Counted from the first letter of the stretch, positions 1 through 8,767 are shown. The stretch: DNA of 42,564 bases from Caballeronia sp. BR00000012568055 (GCF_029439455.1 NZ_JAQFVG010000303.1:1-42564); one strand, 5' to 3'. The notes: a model not told the origin generated them from the letters alone. A program made the numbers and translations.

Positions 1-143
1 CCGTCCTTGGTAATGATCTTTTCACTGCCATCGCGCACCTCATCGACGAGATCAGAAAGATTGGCGCTTGCGATCGAAACCGGAATAACGTCTTTAGCGG
101 AGATGGCCACGGTCGGCTCCTGAAAGTTGAGAGTACTGATCAT
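1..143 (-). CDS. Phd/YefM-family antitoxin, 5' part only
   Basis: The gene reads leftward and runs off the left edge after 47 codons. The peptide begins MISTLNFQEPTVAISAK and continues with a VSIASANLSDLVDEV-type segment and EKIITKDG. This matches the N-terminal DNA-binding pattern of Phd/YefM antitoxins, in which residues near A-N-L-S-x-L-V-D-E-V precede a (V/I)TKxG strand. Such antitoxins bind operator DNA as dimers, repress their own operon, and neutralise a RelE/Doc/VapC-type toxin. The partner toxin would lie just beyond position 1 and cannot be seen. The gene diverges from ribBA, with about 194 bases between the two starts. Family assignment rests on the N-terminal motif alone. Confidence 0.72.
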   Translation of the reverse strand, partial: MISTLNFQEPTVAISAKDVIPVSIASANLSDLVDEVRDGSEKIITKD

Positions 144-337
144 TGCACGATTCCCTATTCCTATGAAGTTACCGAGCAGCCAGTTTCCCGACTATTTCTC
201 ATCCGCACCATTCGTCCGGATGGCATAGGCAAACTGCACGACCGAAACAAAAATCCCGCCCGCCGATTTCACTGCCCGTCCATCTGCCGTGGCGTAAAAT
301 ACGCGCTTTCCCAAACCGGACTGAACGGGACGCCATC

Positions 338-1501
338 ATGTCGCTCGCCACCACGCAAGAAATCATCGCCGAGCTGAAGGCCGGCCGTATGGTGATCCTC
401 GTCGATGAAGAAGATCGCGAAAACGAAGGCGATATCGTCATCGCCGCCGATTTCATCACGCCGGAAGCCATCAACTTCATGGCGATGCACGCGCGCGGCC
501 TGATCTGCCTGACGCTGACGCAGGACCGCTGCCGCCAGCTCAATATCCCGCCGATGACGCATCGCAACGGCACGCAGTACGGCACCGCGTTCACAGTGAG
601 CATCGAAGCAGCGGAAGGCGTGACGACGGGCATTTCCGCCGCCGATCGCGCCCGCACCGTGCAGGCGGCCGTCGCGGCGGATGCGCGCCCCGAGCACATC
701 GTTCAGCCGGGCCACGTATTCCCGATTACCGCGCAACCGGGCGGCGTGCTGGTGCGCGCCGGCCACACCGAAGCCGGATGCGACCTGACCGCGATGGCTG
801 GCCTCACGCCCGCCGCCGTGATCTGCGAAGTGATCCGCGACGACGGCGAAATGGCGCGCCTGCCCGATCTGATCGAGTTCGGCGCGAAGCACGGTCTCAA
901 GATCGGCACCATCGCCGATCTGATTCACTACCGCAGCCGCACGGAATCGATCATCGAGAAGGTGTGCGAGCGGACCATGCAGACCGCGCACGGCCCGTTC
1001 CGCGCGGTCTTGTATCGCGATGAACCGAGCGGTTCGCCGCATATCGCGCTGGTACGCGGCACGCCGTCGCCGGATCGCGAGACGCCGGTGCGTGTGCACG
1101 AGCCGCTGTCGGTGCTGGATCTGCTGGAAATCGACTCGTCCACGCACTCGTGGACCATCGACGCCGCCATGAAGGAAATCGCCGCGCGCGATCTCGGCGC
1201 CATCGTCATGCTCAATTGCGGCGACACGAAAGAACATCTGATCGACGTGTTCCGCGCCTTCGATCAGAAGGTTAAGGCGGCGGAAATGCAGCGCCGTCCG
1301 ATCGACTTCAAGACTTACGGCATCGGCGCGCAGATTCTGCGTGATCTGGGCGTCGGCAAGATGCAGGTGCTGGCCAATCCGCGCAAGCTCGGCAGCATGT
1401 CGGGCTACGGGCTCGAAGTGACCGGTTTCATCGCCATGCCCGGCTGTCCCGCCACTGCCGCTCCCGCCGATACCACCATCGCGCAATTGCGCTCGGCGTA
1501 A
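338..1501 (+). CDS. ribBA: 3,4-dihydroxy-2-butanone 4-phosphate synthase with degenerate GTP cyclohydrolase II-like domain (RibBX type)
   Basis: 387 residues. The N-terminal RibB domain (about 1-205) converts ribulose 5-phosphate into dihydroxybutanone phosphate and formate, supplying the four-carbon unit of riboflavin. Its acidic metal/substrate loop, DEEDRENEGD, is at 23-32. The C-terminal part (about 210-375) aligns with GTP cyclohydrolase II but lacks the zinc cysteines: where RibA has a CxDCGxQL-type segment, this protein reads HEPLSVLDLLEIDSSTHSW. The RibA half is therefore probably not catalytic, as in the RibBX variants described in Proteobacteria. First gene of a run with ribH, nusB and an aminotransferase. 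I see no FMN riboswitch in the 194-base upstream gap. A weak -10-like TAAAAT occurs near 293. Confidence 0.95.
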   Translation: MSLATTQEIIAELKAGRMVILVDEEDRENEGDIVIAADFITPEAINFMAMHARGLICLTLTQDRCRQLNIPPMTHRNGTQYGTAFTVSIEAAEGVTTGISAADRARTVQAAVAADARPEHIVQPGHVFPITAQPGGVLVRAGHTEAGCDLTAMAGLTPAAVICEVIRDDGEMARLPDLIEFGAKHGLKIGTIADLIHYRSRTESIIEKVCERTMQTAHGPFRAVLYRDEPSGSPHIALVRGTPSPDRETPVRVHEPLSVLDLLEIDSSTHSWTIDAAMKEIAARDLGAIVMLNCGDTKEHLIDVFRAFDQKVKAAEMQRRPIDFKTYGIGAQILRDLGVGKMQVLANPRKLGSMSGYGLEVTGFIAMPGCPATAAPADTTIAQLRSA

Positions 1502-1537
1502 AACTAATAACCTATCTGAAACCAACGGACCTATTTC

Positions 1538-2047
1538 ATGGAAATCGGACAATACCAGCCGAACCTCGACGGTGACGGCCTGCGCATCGGCATCGTGCAG
1601 TCGCGCTTCAACGAACCCGTGTGCAATGGCCTGGCCGATGCGTGCATCGAAGAGCTGGAGCGCCTCGGCGTGATCGGCGAGGACGTGCTGCTGGTGACCG
1701 TGCCCGGCGCGCTGGAAATCCCGCTGGCGCTGCAAAAGCTCGCCGAATCCGGCCAGTTCGACGCGCTGATCGCGCTCGGCGCAGTGGTACGCGGCGAGAC
1801 GTATCACTTCGAACTCGTATCGAACGAAAACGGCGCGGGCATTTCGCGCATCGCGCTGGACTTCGGCATTCCGGTCGCCAACGCCGTGTTGACGACGGAA
1901 AACGACGAACAAGCCGTTGCACGCATGACGGAAAAAGGCCGCGACGCTGCGCGCGTGGCGGTGGAAATGGCAAATCTGTCGGTCGCGCTCGAACAACTGG
2001 GCGGCAACGATGAAGATGAAGACGAAGAAGACGAGGATCGTGCATGA
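1538..2047 (+). CDS. ribH: 6,7-dimethyl-8-ribityllumazine synthase
   Basis: 169 residues. Condenses 5-amino-6-ribitylaminouracil with dihydroxybutanone phosphate, the penultimate step of riboflavin synthesis; the family forms pentamers or 60-mer shells. Diagnostic stretches are the [11 protein letters not shown] segment around 62-72 and [12 protein letters not shown] around 83-94, which includes the active-site histidine region. The protein is somewhat longer than the usual 150-160 residues because of a very acidic C-terminal tail made almost entirely of Asp and Glu (last about 14 residues). It follows ribBA by 36 bases, and its stop overlaps the nusB start (ATGA), indicating translational coupling. 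Confidence 0.97.
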   Translation: MEIGQYQPNLDGDGLRIGIVQSRFNEPVCNGLADACIEELERLGVIGEDVLLVTVPGALEIPLALQKLAESGQFDALIALGAVVRGETYHFELVSNENGAGISRIALDFGIPVANAVLTTENDEQAVARMTEKGRDAARVAVEMANLSVALEQLGGNDEDEDEEDEDRA

Positions 2048-2478
2048 AAAGCGCTCGCCGCCGTTCGCGTGAACTCGCGACGCAAGGGCTTTACCAGTGG
2101 TTGCTGTCGGGCGCGCCCGGCGGCGAGATCGACGCGCAGCTGCGCAATTCGCAAGGTTTCGACAAGGCCGACAAGGAGCATCTCGATGCCATCCTGCACG
2201 GCGTGATCAAGGAATCGGCCGATCTGTCGGCGGCGCTGCAACCGTGTCTCGATCGTCCGATCGAGCAGTTGTCGCCGGTCGAGCGCGCGGTGTTGCTGGT
2301 CGCAGCGTTCGAGTTCAAGCATCACATCGATGTGCCGTATCGCGTGGTCATCAACGAAGCGGTCGAACTGACGAAAACGTTCGGCGGCTCGGACGGCTAT
2401 AAGTACGTCAACGGCGTGCTGGACAAGCTCGCCGTCGCCATGCGCCCGACCGAAGCGCAGGCGCGCGGGCGCGGCTGA
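2044..2478 (+). CDS. nusB: Transcription antitermination factor NusB
   Basis: 144 residues, normal for the family. NusB is an all-helical RNA-binding protein that forms a heterodimer with NusE (S10) on boxA RNA and supports rRNA antitermination. Typical segments are the N-terminal [19 protein letters not shown] helix and, near the C-terminus, [18 protein letters not shown] followed by [12 protein letters not shown]. It overlaps ribH by four bases at its start and the next aminotransferase gene by one base at its stop (TGATG), so the run is translated as one operon. The ribH-nusB pairing is widespread in bacteria. Confidence 0.97.
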   Translation: MKSARRRSRELATQGLYQWLLSGAPGGEIDAQLRNSQGFDKADKEHLDAILHGVIKESADLSAALQPCLDRPIEQLSPVERAVLLVAAFEFKHHIDVPYRVVINEAVELTKTFGGSDGYKYVNGVLDKLAVAMRPTEAQARGRG

Positions 2479-3665
2479 TGACGATCGGCCCGGAGATCCG
2501 TCTGGCGTCGCGCGTCGATGCCATCGAGCCGTTCTATGTGATGGAGCTGATGAAGCAGGCGCAGGCGCTCGAACGCGCGGGCCGCGACATCATCCATATG
2601 AGCATCGGCGAGCCGGATTTCACGGCGCCGCCGCCGGTCACGCGCGCCGCCGCCGATGCGCTTACACGCGGCGTCACGCAGTACACGAACGCGCTCGGCA
2701 TCGCGGCGCTGCGCGAGGCGATCGCGCAGCATTATCGCGATGCGTTCGGACTGAATATCGATCCGGAGCGCATCGTGGTGACGGCGGGTGCGTCGGCGGC
2801 GCTGCTGCTGGCGTGCATGGCGCTGGTCGATCATGGCGACGAAGTGCTGATGCCCGACCCGTGCTATCCGTGCAACCGGCATTTCGTGTCGGCAGCGGAT
2901 GGCAAGCCGGTGCTGATTCCGAGCGGTCCGGCCGAGCGGTTTCAACTCACCGCTGAACACGTCGAGGAACATTGGGGCGAGAAGACGCGCGGCGTGCTGC
3001 TGGCGTCGCCATCGAATCCTACGGGCACGTCGATCGAGCCGGACGAACTCAGGCGCATCGTGGAAACGGTGCGGGCGCGCGGCGGCTTTTCCATCGTCGA
3101 TGAAATCTATCAAGGTCTGAGCTACGACGCGAAGCCAGTTTCCGCGCTGTCCTTCGGCGACGATGTGGTGACCGTCAACAGCTTCTCGAAGTACTTCAAC
3201 ATGACGGGCTGGCGACTCGGCTGGCTGGTCGTGCCGCCGTCGATGGTCAGCGCAGTCGAAAAGCTGTCGCAGAACCTGTTTATCTGCGCATCGGCGCTGG
3301 CGCAGCATGCGGCGCTGGCGTGTTTCGAGCCGGAAACCATCGCCATTTATGAGGCGCGGCGGCTGGAGTTCAAGCGGCGGCGCGACTACATCGTACCGGC
3401 GTTGCGTTCGCTCGGGTTCGGCGTGCCGGTCGTGCCGGACGGCGCGTTCTATGTCTATGCGGACGTTTCAGGCGTTCATCATCCGGCTGCGGGCGATAGC
3501 GAAGCCCTCACGCACGCCATGCTGAACGACGCGGGCGTCGTGCTCGTGCCGGGCGAGGATTTCGGCTTTCATGCGCCGCAGCGCTATATCCGCGTGTCGT
3601 ACGCGACCGCGTATGAAAAGCTGGAAGAAGCGGTCAGGCGACTAGGCTCCTTATTCAGCAGATAA
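2478..3665 (+). CDS. Class I/II pyridoxal-phosphate aminotransferase
   Basis: 395 residues, a fold-type I aminotransferase of the aspartate/alanine aminotransferase superfamily. Visible motifs are IGEPDFTAPPPV near 43-54, SPSNPTG at 177-183, Asp208 and Tyr211 (pyridine nitrogen and O3' contacts), the Schiff-base lysine K238 in SFSKYFNMTGWRLGW, and a C-terminal arginine in the IRVSYA strand that would hold the substrate alpha-carboxylate. The amino donor and acceptor cannot be deduced from sequence. The start overlaps the nusB stop, making this the last gene of the rib/nus operon, and a strong intrinsic terminator follows immediately. Conserved position in Burkholderiales, but no direct link to riboflavin is evident. 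Confidence 0.93.
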   Translation: MTIGPEIRLASRVDAIEPFYVMELMKQAQALERAGRDIIHMSIGEPDFTAPPPVTRAAADALTRGVTQYTNALGIAALREAIAQHYRDAFGLNIDPERIVVTAGASAALLLACMALVDHGDEVLMPDPCYPCNRHFVSAADGKPVLIPSGPAERFQLTAEHVEEHWGEKTRGVLLASPSNPTGTSIEPDELRRIVETVRARGGFSIVDEIYQGLSYDAKPVSALSFGDDVVTVNSFSKYFNMTGWRLGWLVVPPSMVSAVEKLSQNLFICASALAQHAALACFEPETIAIYEARRLEFKRRRDYIVPALRSLGFGVPVVPDGAFYVYADVSGVHHPAAGDSEALTHAMLNDAGVVLVPGEDFGFHAPQRYIRVSYATAYEKLEEAVRRLGSLFSR

Positions 3666-3668
3666 AAA

Positions 3669-3690
3669 AAGGGCACCCTCGGGTGCCCTT
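3669..3690. terminator. Bidirectional intrinsic terminator between aminotransferase and transglycosylase
   Basis: Perfect stem of aagggcaccc against gggtgccctt with a two-base loop. A-rich sequence precedes it and T-rich sequence follows, so it can serve both convergent genes. Confidence 0.85.
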
Positions 3691-3714
3691 CTCTTTTGCA
3701 TCACGTTCGACCAA

Positions 3715-4881
3715 TCAAGCGCCGTATTCCGTCGATGCCACGTGCTTCGTTTCCGTCTGAGCGTTATCCGCCGAGCCATCCTGCGAGCCCGCGGCCTTCT
3801 TGTCACCGTCGATGGTGACATGCACGCGCTTGCTCGAATCCGCCGACGTCGATGCCAGCACTTGCTTGGGCGCAGCCTGAACCGGCGCTTGCGGCGCGTT
3901 GATCGGCACATTGCGGCCACGCGCGACATCGCGCAGGCGCGAACGCTCGGCCAGCACTTTCGCGCCGTAACCGCCGTCGTCCGCCGTGGTCGAGCCGACG
4001 TAGTAACGCAGACCGCCCGCCACCGAACCGCCCCGCGCGATGCAATCCTTCAGCACCAGCGCGCCGACCTTGATGTTCGCGAGCGGATCGAGCGCTGCAT
4101 TAGAGCCGCCGAAATACTGGAACTTGTCGGAGTGAACCTTCGACATCACCTGCATGAGACCTTGCGCGCCGACGCCGCTTTCCGCGTACGGATTGAAGCC
4201 CGATTCGATCGCCATCACGGAGAGCAGCAGGAGCGGATCAAGACCGACTTCGCGGCCCGTATCGAAGGCAGCGCGTACGAGCGCGCTGACCGGCTCCTGA
4301 GCCACGCGATAACGCCGTGCGATGAACGTGGCGACAAGTTGCTGCTCACGCGTCGAAACCAGCACGCGATCGTCTCGCGCATCGGCGACGACGCGAAGCG
4401 ACGGGATCGCGCTGGCGAGCATGCCGATCGATGGCATGGTGCGCGGATCGAGCCCGTTCGGCGATACGGCCAGGCTGAGGCCGCCGGTGAGTTGATGCGT
4501 GCTGCTGTCGTCGGTTGCGGCCGCGCCGAGCGAAGGCGTGGCGGGCGCGCGCTTAGAGGACATCTTGGCGGCGAGGCCCGTGGGTAACGCGGCATCGTCC
4601 GAAGCATTCGACTGACGATGCATGGCCGAGAACGGCGGCAACGGCTGGCCCGAAAGCAGGCGCGCCGGTCCGGCCTGAACGGCGGACGACACGAACGGCA
4701 TGATTCGTGCGGCAAGCGTGGTGCGCCACGATGGCAGCAACCACAGGGCAAGTGCGGAAATGACTGCCGCACAGCCGATAAGACTGAGTAAATGGTGACT
4801 CAAACGGCGTCCACGACGAAGCGCGATGCGCACGATCTGCGCTGCGCGGGTGTCGGAACCCCACCAAACTGAAGCGTTCAT
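3715..4881 (-). CDS. Membrane-anchored lytic transglycosylase (SLT domain)
   Basis: 388 residues from the ATG at 4881. I chose this over an in-frame TTG at 4893 because a GGGAG lies five bases upstream of the ATG. A basic N-terminus is followed by one hydrophobic segment (about 30-50), then a low-complexity linker and an SLT/goose-lysozyme-like domain at about 195-325. The catalytic glutamate is E226 in AIESGFNPYAES, followed by the typical GAQGLMQVM. Such enzymes cleave the MurNAc-GlcNAc bond of peptidoglycan to 1,6-anhydro-MurNAc in the periplasm. The C-terminal about 60 residues are Ala/Gln/Ser-rich and probably disordered. The mRNA appears to have a leader of about 340 bases containing an intrinsic terminator (see the feature at 5085-5221), hinting at attenuation. 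Confidence 0.9.
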   Translation of the reverse strand: MNASVWWGSDTRAAQIVRIALRRGRRLSHHLLSLIGCAAVISALALWLLPSWRTTLAARIMPFVSSAVQAGPARLLSGQPLPPFSAMHRQSNASDDAALPTGLAAKMSSKRAPATPSLGAAATDDSSTHQLTGGLSLAVSPNGLDPRTMPSIGMLASAIPSLRVVADARDDRVLVSTREQQLVATFIARRYRVAQEPVSALVRAAFDTGREVGLDPLLLLSVMAIESGFNPYAESGVGAQGLMQVMSKVHSDKFQYFGGSNAALDPLANIKVGALVLKDCIARGGSVAGGLRYYVGSTTADDGGYGAKVLAERSRLRDVARGRNVPINAPQAPVQAAPKQVLASTSADSSKRVHVTIDGDKKAAGSQDGSADNAQTETKHVASTEYGA

Positions 4882-5084
4882 CGAAGCTCCCAATGTTGCT
4901 TGATTAGCGCAGATGAATACGAATAAAGCCTATATTCGATGCGCAAATCAGACACCGCTCGCTTGAAGCAAGCGTAAGCGGCATCGGGGATACGGCATGA
5001 GCCGTCGGAAAGCCGAACCGGAGACCTGCACCCGGGTGCGCGGCACGAACTGCATGCCATACGTGCGCAAAAGGCTTCCCACGC

Positions 5085-5221
5085 GAAAAACCGGCGTCTG
5101 AAACGCCGGCCGTGACAACCAACAGCCATGTGTCGCCGGACAGGTTCGGCGCAGGCGACGCATGTGCGTCTTGAAAAGACCTGAGGCAGAGGTTAAAAGT
5201 TGCAAAACCTGCAATTGATTC
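5085..5221 (-). ncRNA. Candidate small RNA or attenuated leader of the transglycosylase gene
   Basis: A consensus-like minus-strand promoter (5228-5256) predicts a transcript starting near 5221, and a perfect terminator hairpin ends it near 5086, giving about 137 nt. Several hairpins are visible in between: TTGCA/TGCAA (5200-5214), GTCTT/AAGAC (5168-5180) and GTCGCC/GGCGAC (5132-5159). No convincing ORF fits the interval. Transcription that passes the terminator would reach the transglycosylase start at 4881, so the element could be a stand-alone sRNA or a riboswitch-like attenuator. I could not match it to a known RNA class. Confidence 0.5.
5086..5109 (-). terminator. Intrinsic terminator inside the transglycosylase leader
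   Basis: On the minus strand CCGGCGT, loop TTCAG, ACGCCGG is followed directly by five T residues. The 7-bp stem is perfect. It lies about 205 bases before the transglycosylase start codon. Confidence 0.75.
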
Positions 5222-5227
5222 GGAGCG

Positions 5228-5256
5228 ATTCTAGGGAGGGTTTAATGATCCGTCAA
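5228..5256 (-). promoter_or_regulatory. Sigma-70-type promoter for the transglycosylase leader/sRNA
   Basis: On the minus strand a -35 TTGACG (5251-5256) is separated by exactly 17 bases from a -10 TAGAAT (5228-5233). Five of six bases match the consensus in each hexamer. Transcription should start near 5221. Confidence 0.75.
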
Positions 5257-5457
5257 TGCTATAGATCGCCGTTTCAATTACTTACAGTTATAAAGAACGG
5301 GGTTTAGGCCCCTCAGGGCACGCCGGACGGGGCTTTTCCACCAGAATTCGCTGAATGTCATCAAACGTACAGATTCAATCGTATGTAAAATCGACAATCG
5401 TTTTGCGCGCAGCCACCCGGTCAATCCGGAAACCTCGAAATCCTCAACCGATCATCG

Positions 5458-7056
5458 ATGAAATACAAAGACCTGCGCGATTTCACCTCCCGCCTCGAAG
5501 CGCTCGGTGAACTGCGCCGCATCCGGCAGCCTGTTTCCCCCGTTCTCGAAATCACCGAACTGTCGGATCGCGTGTTGCGCGCGGGCGGACCGGCCTTGCT
5601 GTTCGAAAAGCCGACCGGCAGTGAGATGCCCGTGCTCGCCAATTTGTTCGGCACGACGCGGCGCGTGGCGCTCGGCATGGGGATCGAAACGGACGCGCAG
5701 AGCGGTTCGGATCTCAGTCTCGGCAGCAATACCGCCGCGCTCAGTTCACTGCGCGATGTCGGCCGACTGCTGTCCGCGTTGAAGGAACCCGAGCCGCCCA
5801 AAGGCTTGAAAGACGCAGGCAAGCTGCTGTCGCTCGCCAAGGCCGTGTGGGATATGGCGCCGAAGTCGGTCAGTTCGCCGCCGTGCCAGGAAATCGTGTG
5901 GGAAGGCAAGGATGTCGATCTGGGCCGTCTTCCGATTCAAACCTGCTGGCCCGGCGATGCAGGTCCGCTGCTCACCTGGGGTCTCACGGTCACGCGCGGG
6001 CCGAACAAGCCGCGCCAGAATCTCGGCATTTACCGCCAGCAGTTGATCGGGCGTAACAAGCTCATCATGCGATGGCTCGCGCATCGCGGTGGCGCGCTCG
6101 ATTTTCGCGAGTTCGCGCTCGCCAATCCGGGCAAACCGTATCCGGTCGCGGTCGTGCTCGGCGCAGACCCGGCGACGATTCTCGGCGCGGTGACGCCGGT
6201 GCCCGATTCTTTGTCGGAGTATCAGTTTGCGGGACTATTGCGCGGCTCGCGCACCGAACTCGCCAAGTGCATCACGCCGGGTGTCGATGGCTTACAGGTG
6301 CCCGCGCGCGCGGAAATCGTGCTCGAAGGGTTTATCTATCCGCAGGACGGCGCGCCGCCGCCCGCGCCCGAAGGCGCACCGCCGCGGCCATCGGCGGGTG
6401 CATCGGCGAAATATGAGCATGCGCTCGAAGGGCCGTATGGCGATCACACCGGCTATTACAACGAGCAGGAGTGGTTTCCGGTCTTCACCGTCGAGCGCAT
6501 CACCATGCGGCGCGACGCCCTCTTCCATTCGACGTACACCGGCAAGCCGCCCGATGAACCTGCCGTGCTCGGCGTCGCGCTGAACGAAGTCTTCGTGCCG
6601 CTGCTGCAGAAGCAGTTCACCGAAATCACCGATTTCTATCTGCCGCCCGAAGGATGCAGCTATCGCATGGCGATCGTGCAGATGAAGAAGAGCTATCCCG
6701 GCCACGCCAAGCGCGTGATGTTCGGCGTGTGGAGCTTCCTGCGGCAGTTCATGTACACCAAGTTCATCATCGTGGTGGATGAAGACGTCAACGTGCGCGA
6801 CTGGAAGGAGGTGATCTGGGCGATCACCACGCGCGTCGATCCCACGCGCGACACGGTGATGGTCGATAGCACGCCGATCGACTATCTCGACTTTGCATCG
6901 CCCGTGGCGGGTCTCGGCTCGAAGATGGGACTCGATGCCACCAACAAGTGGCCCGGCGAAACCACGCGCGAATGGGGCCGTCCGATCGTGATGGACGAAG
7001 CCGTCAAGCGCCGCGTCGATGCGCTGTGGACCGAAATCGGACTGGACAAGCCATGA
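5458..7056 (+). CDS. ubiD: UbiD-family 4-hydroxy-3-polyprenylbenzoate decarboxylase
   Basis: 532 residues. Decarboxylates 3-polyprenyl-4-hydroxybenzoate in ubiquinone synthesis using prenylated FMN supplied by UbiX. The N-terminus [19 protein letters not shown], the [21 protein letters not shown] core and the [18 protein letters not shown] region are characteristic of true UbiD. It is longer than E. coli UbiD (about 497) mainly because of a Pro/Ala/Gly-rich insertion at about residues 297-318, after FIYPQDG. The acidic E-x(n)-E-x(n)-D catalytic network is expected in the preserved core but I cannot place each residue without an alignment. Its stop overlaps the next start (ATGA), coupling it to the asparaginase gene. 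Confidence 0.95.
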   Translation: MKYKDLRDFTSRLEALGELRRIRQPVSPVLEITELSDRVLRAGGPALLFEKPTGSEMPVLANLFGTTRRVALGMGIETDAQSGSDLSLGSNTAALSSLRDVGRLLSALKEPEPPKGLKDAGKLLSLAKAVWDMAPKSVSSPPCQEIVWEGKDVDLGRLPIQTCWPGDAGPLLTWGLTVTRGPNKPRQNLGIYRQQLIGRNKLIMRWLAHRGGALDFREFALANPGKPYPVAVVLGADPATILGAVTPVPDSLSEYQFAGLLRGSRTELAKCITPGVDGLQVPARAEIVLEGFIYPQDGAPPPAPEGAPPRPSAGASAKYEHALEGPYGDHTGYYNEQEWFPVFTVERITMRRDALFHSTYTGKPPDEPAVLGVALNEVFVPLLQKQFTEITDFYLPPEGCSYRMAIVQMKKSYPGHAKRVMFGVWSFLRQFMYTKFIIVVDEDVNVRDWKEVIWAITTRVDPTRDTVMVDSTPIDYLDFASPVAGLGSKMGLDATNKWPGETTREWGRPIVMDEAVKRRVDALWTEIGLDKP

Positions 7057-8048
7057 TTGCGGCGACGGTTTATCGCGGTGAGATGATTGAGAACACGCAC
7101 GCGGCGCATGTCGCCGTGGTCGATGCGCACGGGCGCTTGCTGTATTCGTTTGGCGACCCGCATCGGCTGACATTGCCGCGTTCGGCGGCGAAGCCCGCGC
7201 AGGCGCTTGCGGTGATGGAAACCGGCGCGCTCGAACGCTTCGGTTTCGAAGATGCCGACTTAGCGATGATGTGCGCCTCGCACAGCAGCGAGCCGCGTCA
7301 TATCGAACGCGTGCGCGCGATGCTCGCAAAGGCGCACGCGAACGAAAGCGATCTGCGCTGCGGCGGCCATCCGCCGATTTCGGATGCGGTTTATCGCGAC
7401 TGGATCAAACGCGACTTCAAGCCGACCGCCGTATGCAGCAATTGCTCGGGCAAGCACGCCGGCATGCTCGCAGGCGCGCTGGCGATGCGCGAGCCGCTCG
7501 CCGGTTACCACTTGCCCGAACACGCGCTGCAGGCGCACGTGAAGCGCACGATGGCGCGCGTGCTCGACCTCGCGCCCGACGAAGTGCACTGGGCCATCGA
7601 CGGCTGCAATCTTCCGACGCCCGCCTTCGCGCTCGATCGCCTCGCGCGCCTTTACGCCAACATCGCCGATGCGCCCGACGGCTCGCCGCTCGCGCGCATC
7701 TATCGCGCGATGACGTCGCATCCCGAACTCGTCGCGGGCGAAGGACGCTTCTGTACGCGGCTGATGCAGACCTTCGATGGCGCGCTCGTCGGCAAGACCG
7801 GCGCGGACGCGAGCTATGCGATCGGCGTGCGTCGTCCGGAAGGCGTGATCGGCATCGCGGTGAAGGTGGAGGACGGCAACACGATGATCGTCAACGCCGT
7901 CGTCATGCACGTGCTCGAACTGCTCGGCATCGGCACGCAAGAGCAACGCGGCGCGCTCGACGCCTTCCGTCATCCGCCGATGCGCAACACCATGAACGTG
8001 CCGACCGGCCGTATCGATATCGGCTTCGCGCTGAACCACTGCCAATAA
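7053..8048 (+). CDS. Class 3 (rhizobial-type) L-asparaginase
   Basis: 331 residues. The start at 7053 overlaps the ubiD stop; an open frame extends further upstream but lies inside ubiD. The protein belongs to the asparaginase family typified by Rhizobium etli inducible/constitutive L-asparaginases, which are unrelated to EcAII and resemble serine beta-lactamases in fold. Visible hallmarks are RSAAKPAQ with an SxxK pair (Ser/Lys catalytic dyad), [21 protein letters not shown] with a zinc-ligand cysteine and lysine, and [10 protein letters not shown] with a second cysteine ligand. It should hydrolyse asparagine to aspartate and ammonia, probably in the cytoplasm since no signal peptide is present. 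A LysE-type exporter follows six bases later. Confidence 0.88.
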   Translation: MIAATVYRGEMIENTHAAHVAVVDAHGRLLYSFGDPHRLTLPRSAAKPAQALAVMETGALERFGFEDADLAMMCASHSSEPRHIERVRAMLAKAHANESDLRCGGHPPISDAVYRDWIKRDFKPTAVCSNCSGKHAGMLAGALAMREPLAGYHLPEHALQAHVKRTMARVLDLAPDEVHWAIDGCNLPTPAFALDRLARLYANIADAPDGSPLARIYRAMTSHPELVAGEGRFCTRLMQTFDGALVGKTGADASYAIGVRRPEGVIGIAVKVEDGNTMIVNAVVMHVLELLGIGTQEQRGALDAFRHPPMRNTMNVPTGRIDIGFALNHCQ

Positions 8049-8054
8049 CACCGC

Positions 8055-8723
8055 ATGCATTCGCTGTCTCTGCTGTCCGATGGGTTTTTCCTGTCGTTGT
8101 CGTTGTGTCTGGATATCGGCCTGGTCAATGTCGCCATCATTTCGATGGTGTTATCGCACGGCTTCAAACCGGGGCTGATTCTCGGTCTCGGAAGTTGCTT
8201 CGGCGATCTTTTCTATGCGGCGCTCGCGCTCGCGGGCATGACGGCGCTGCTGCAATTTCCGGCGGTGCAATGGATCGTGTGGATCGGCGGCGCGATCGTG
8301 CTGCTGTTTCTGACGTGGAAGATGGCGCGTGAAGCGCTGTATCCCGCGTCCGCGCCGCCCGTCGAAGGCGAAGCGGATACAAGCTTGCCGCGTCAAAGCC
8401 ATCTCAAGAGCTTCGTGCGCGGGTGCTTGCTGGCGGTGTCATCGCCGAGTGCGATTTTGTGGTTTGCAGCCGTGGGCGGCGCGCTGATCGCGAAGGCCGG
8501 CGCGACGAGTCCGGTGAGCGCGTCGGTGTTTCTGATTGGCTTCTTTTGCGGCGGCTTGGGCTGGACGATCTTTATCTGCACGCTCGCCAGCCACGGACGC
8601 AAGCGCGCGGGCACGCAGTTGCTGCGCGCGTGTCACGTGATGTCGGCGGTGCTGTTCGCTTACTTTGCGTATAGCGTGATCGTGAATGGGTATCGCGAGT
8701 TGATTCTCCACGCGGCTTCCTGA
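8055..8723 (+). CDS. LysE-family amino-acid exporter
   Basis: 222 residues with about six hydrophobic segments and no large soluble domain, typical of the LysE/RhtB/ArgO superfamily. The N-terminal DGFFLSLSLCLDIGLVNVAII and the glycine-rich GLILGLGSCFGDLFYAALAL helix are characteristic. It would export an amino acid or small metabolite across the inner membrane; the substrate cannot be told from sequence. It lies six bases after the asparaginase gene and shares its direction, so ubiD-asparaginase-exporter appear to be one transcript ended by the strong hairpin at 8733-8767. Confidence 0.88.
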   Translation: MHSLSLLSDGFFLSLSLCLDIGLVNVAIISMVLSHGFKPGLILGLGSCFGDLFYAALALAGMTALLQFPAVQWIVWIGGAIVLLFLTWKMAREALYPASAPPVEGEADTSLPRQSHLKSFVRGCLLAVSSPSAILWFAAVGGALIAKAGATSPVSASVFLIGFFCGGLGWTIFICTLASHGRKRAGTQLLRACHVMSAVLFAYFAYSVIVNGYRELILHAAS

Positions 8724-8732
8724 TCGCTCAAA

Positions 8733-8767
8733 AAAAAATGCGATGCAGTTCGTGCATCGCATTTTTT
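8733..8767. terminator. Bidirectional intrinsic terminator
   Basis: Perfect stem AAAAAATGCGATGCA with its complement around the loop GTTCG. An A-run on the left and T-run on the right allow use by the exporter gene (plus) and the PXPV protein gene (minus). Confidence 0.9.

Larger units (their letters stand above)
4882..5457. other. 576-base gap between divergent transglycosylase and ubiD genes
   Basis: No convincing protein gene. It holds the minus-strand promoter, structured RNA and terminator described separately. On the plus strand a weak GCCCC/GGGGC hairpin followed by TTTT lies near 5308-5336, and an A/T-rich stretch near 5375-5395 may contain the ubiD promoter, though no clear -35/-10 pair was found. 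Confidence 0.6.

Noticed and set aside
144..337. Possible FMN riboswitch upstream of ribBA
   Set aside because: I looked for the conserved RFN-element segments and stem pattern and found none, and the gap is shorter than usual for one.
269..1996. 575-codon minus-strand frame opposite ribBA and ribH
   Set aside because: Shadow of GC-rich coding sequence. The product is His/Arg/Ala-rich without family motifs, and the plus strand carries clear enzymes.
4948..5214. 88-codon minus-strand frame in the transglycosylase leader
   Set aside because: It runs straight through the terminator hairpin, has no ribosome site, and starts at a TTG. The noncoding explanation fits better.
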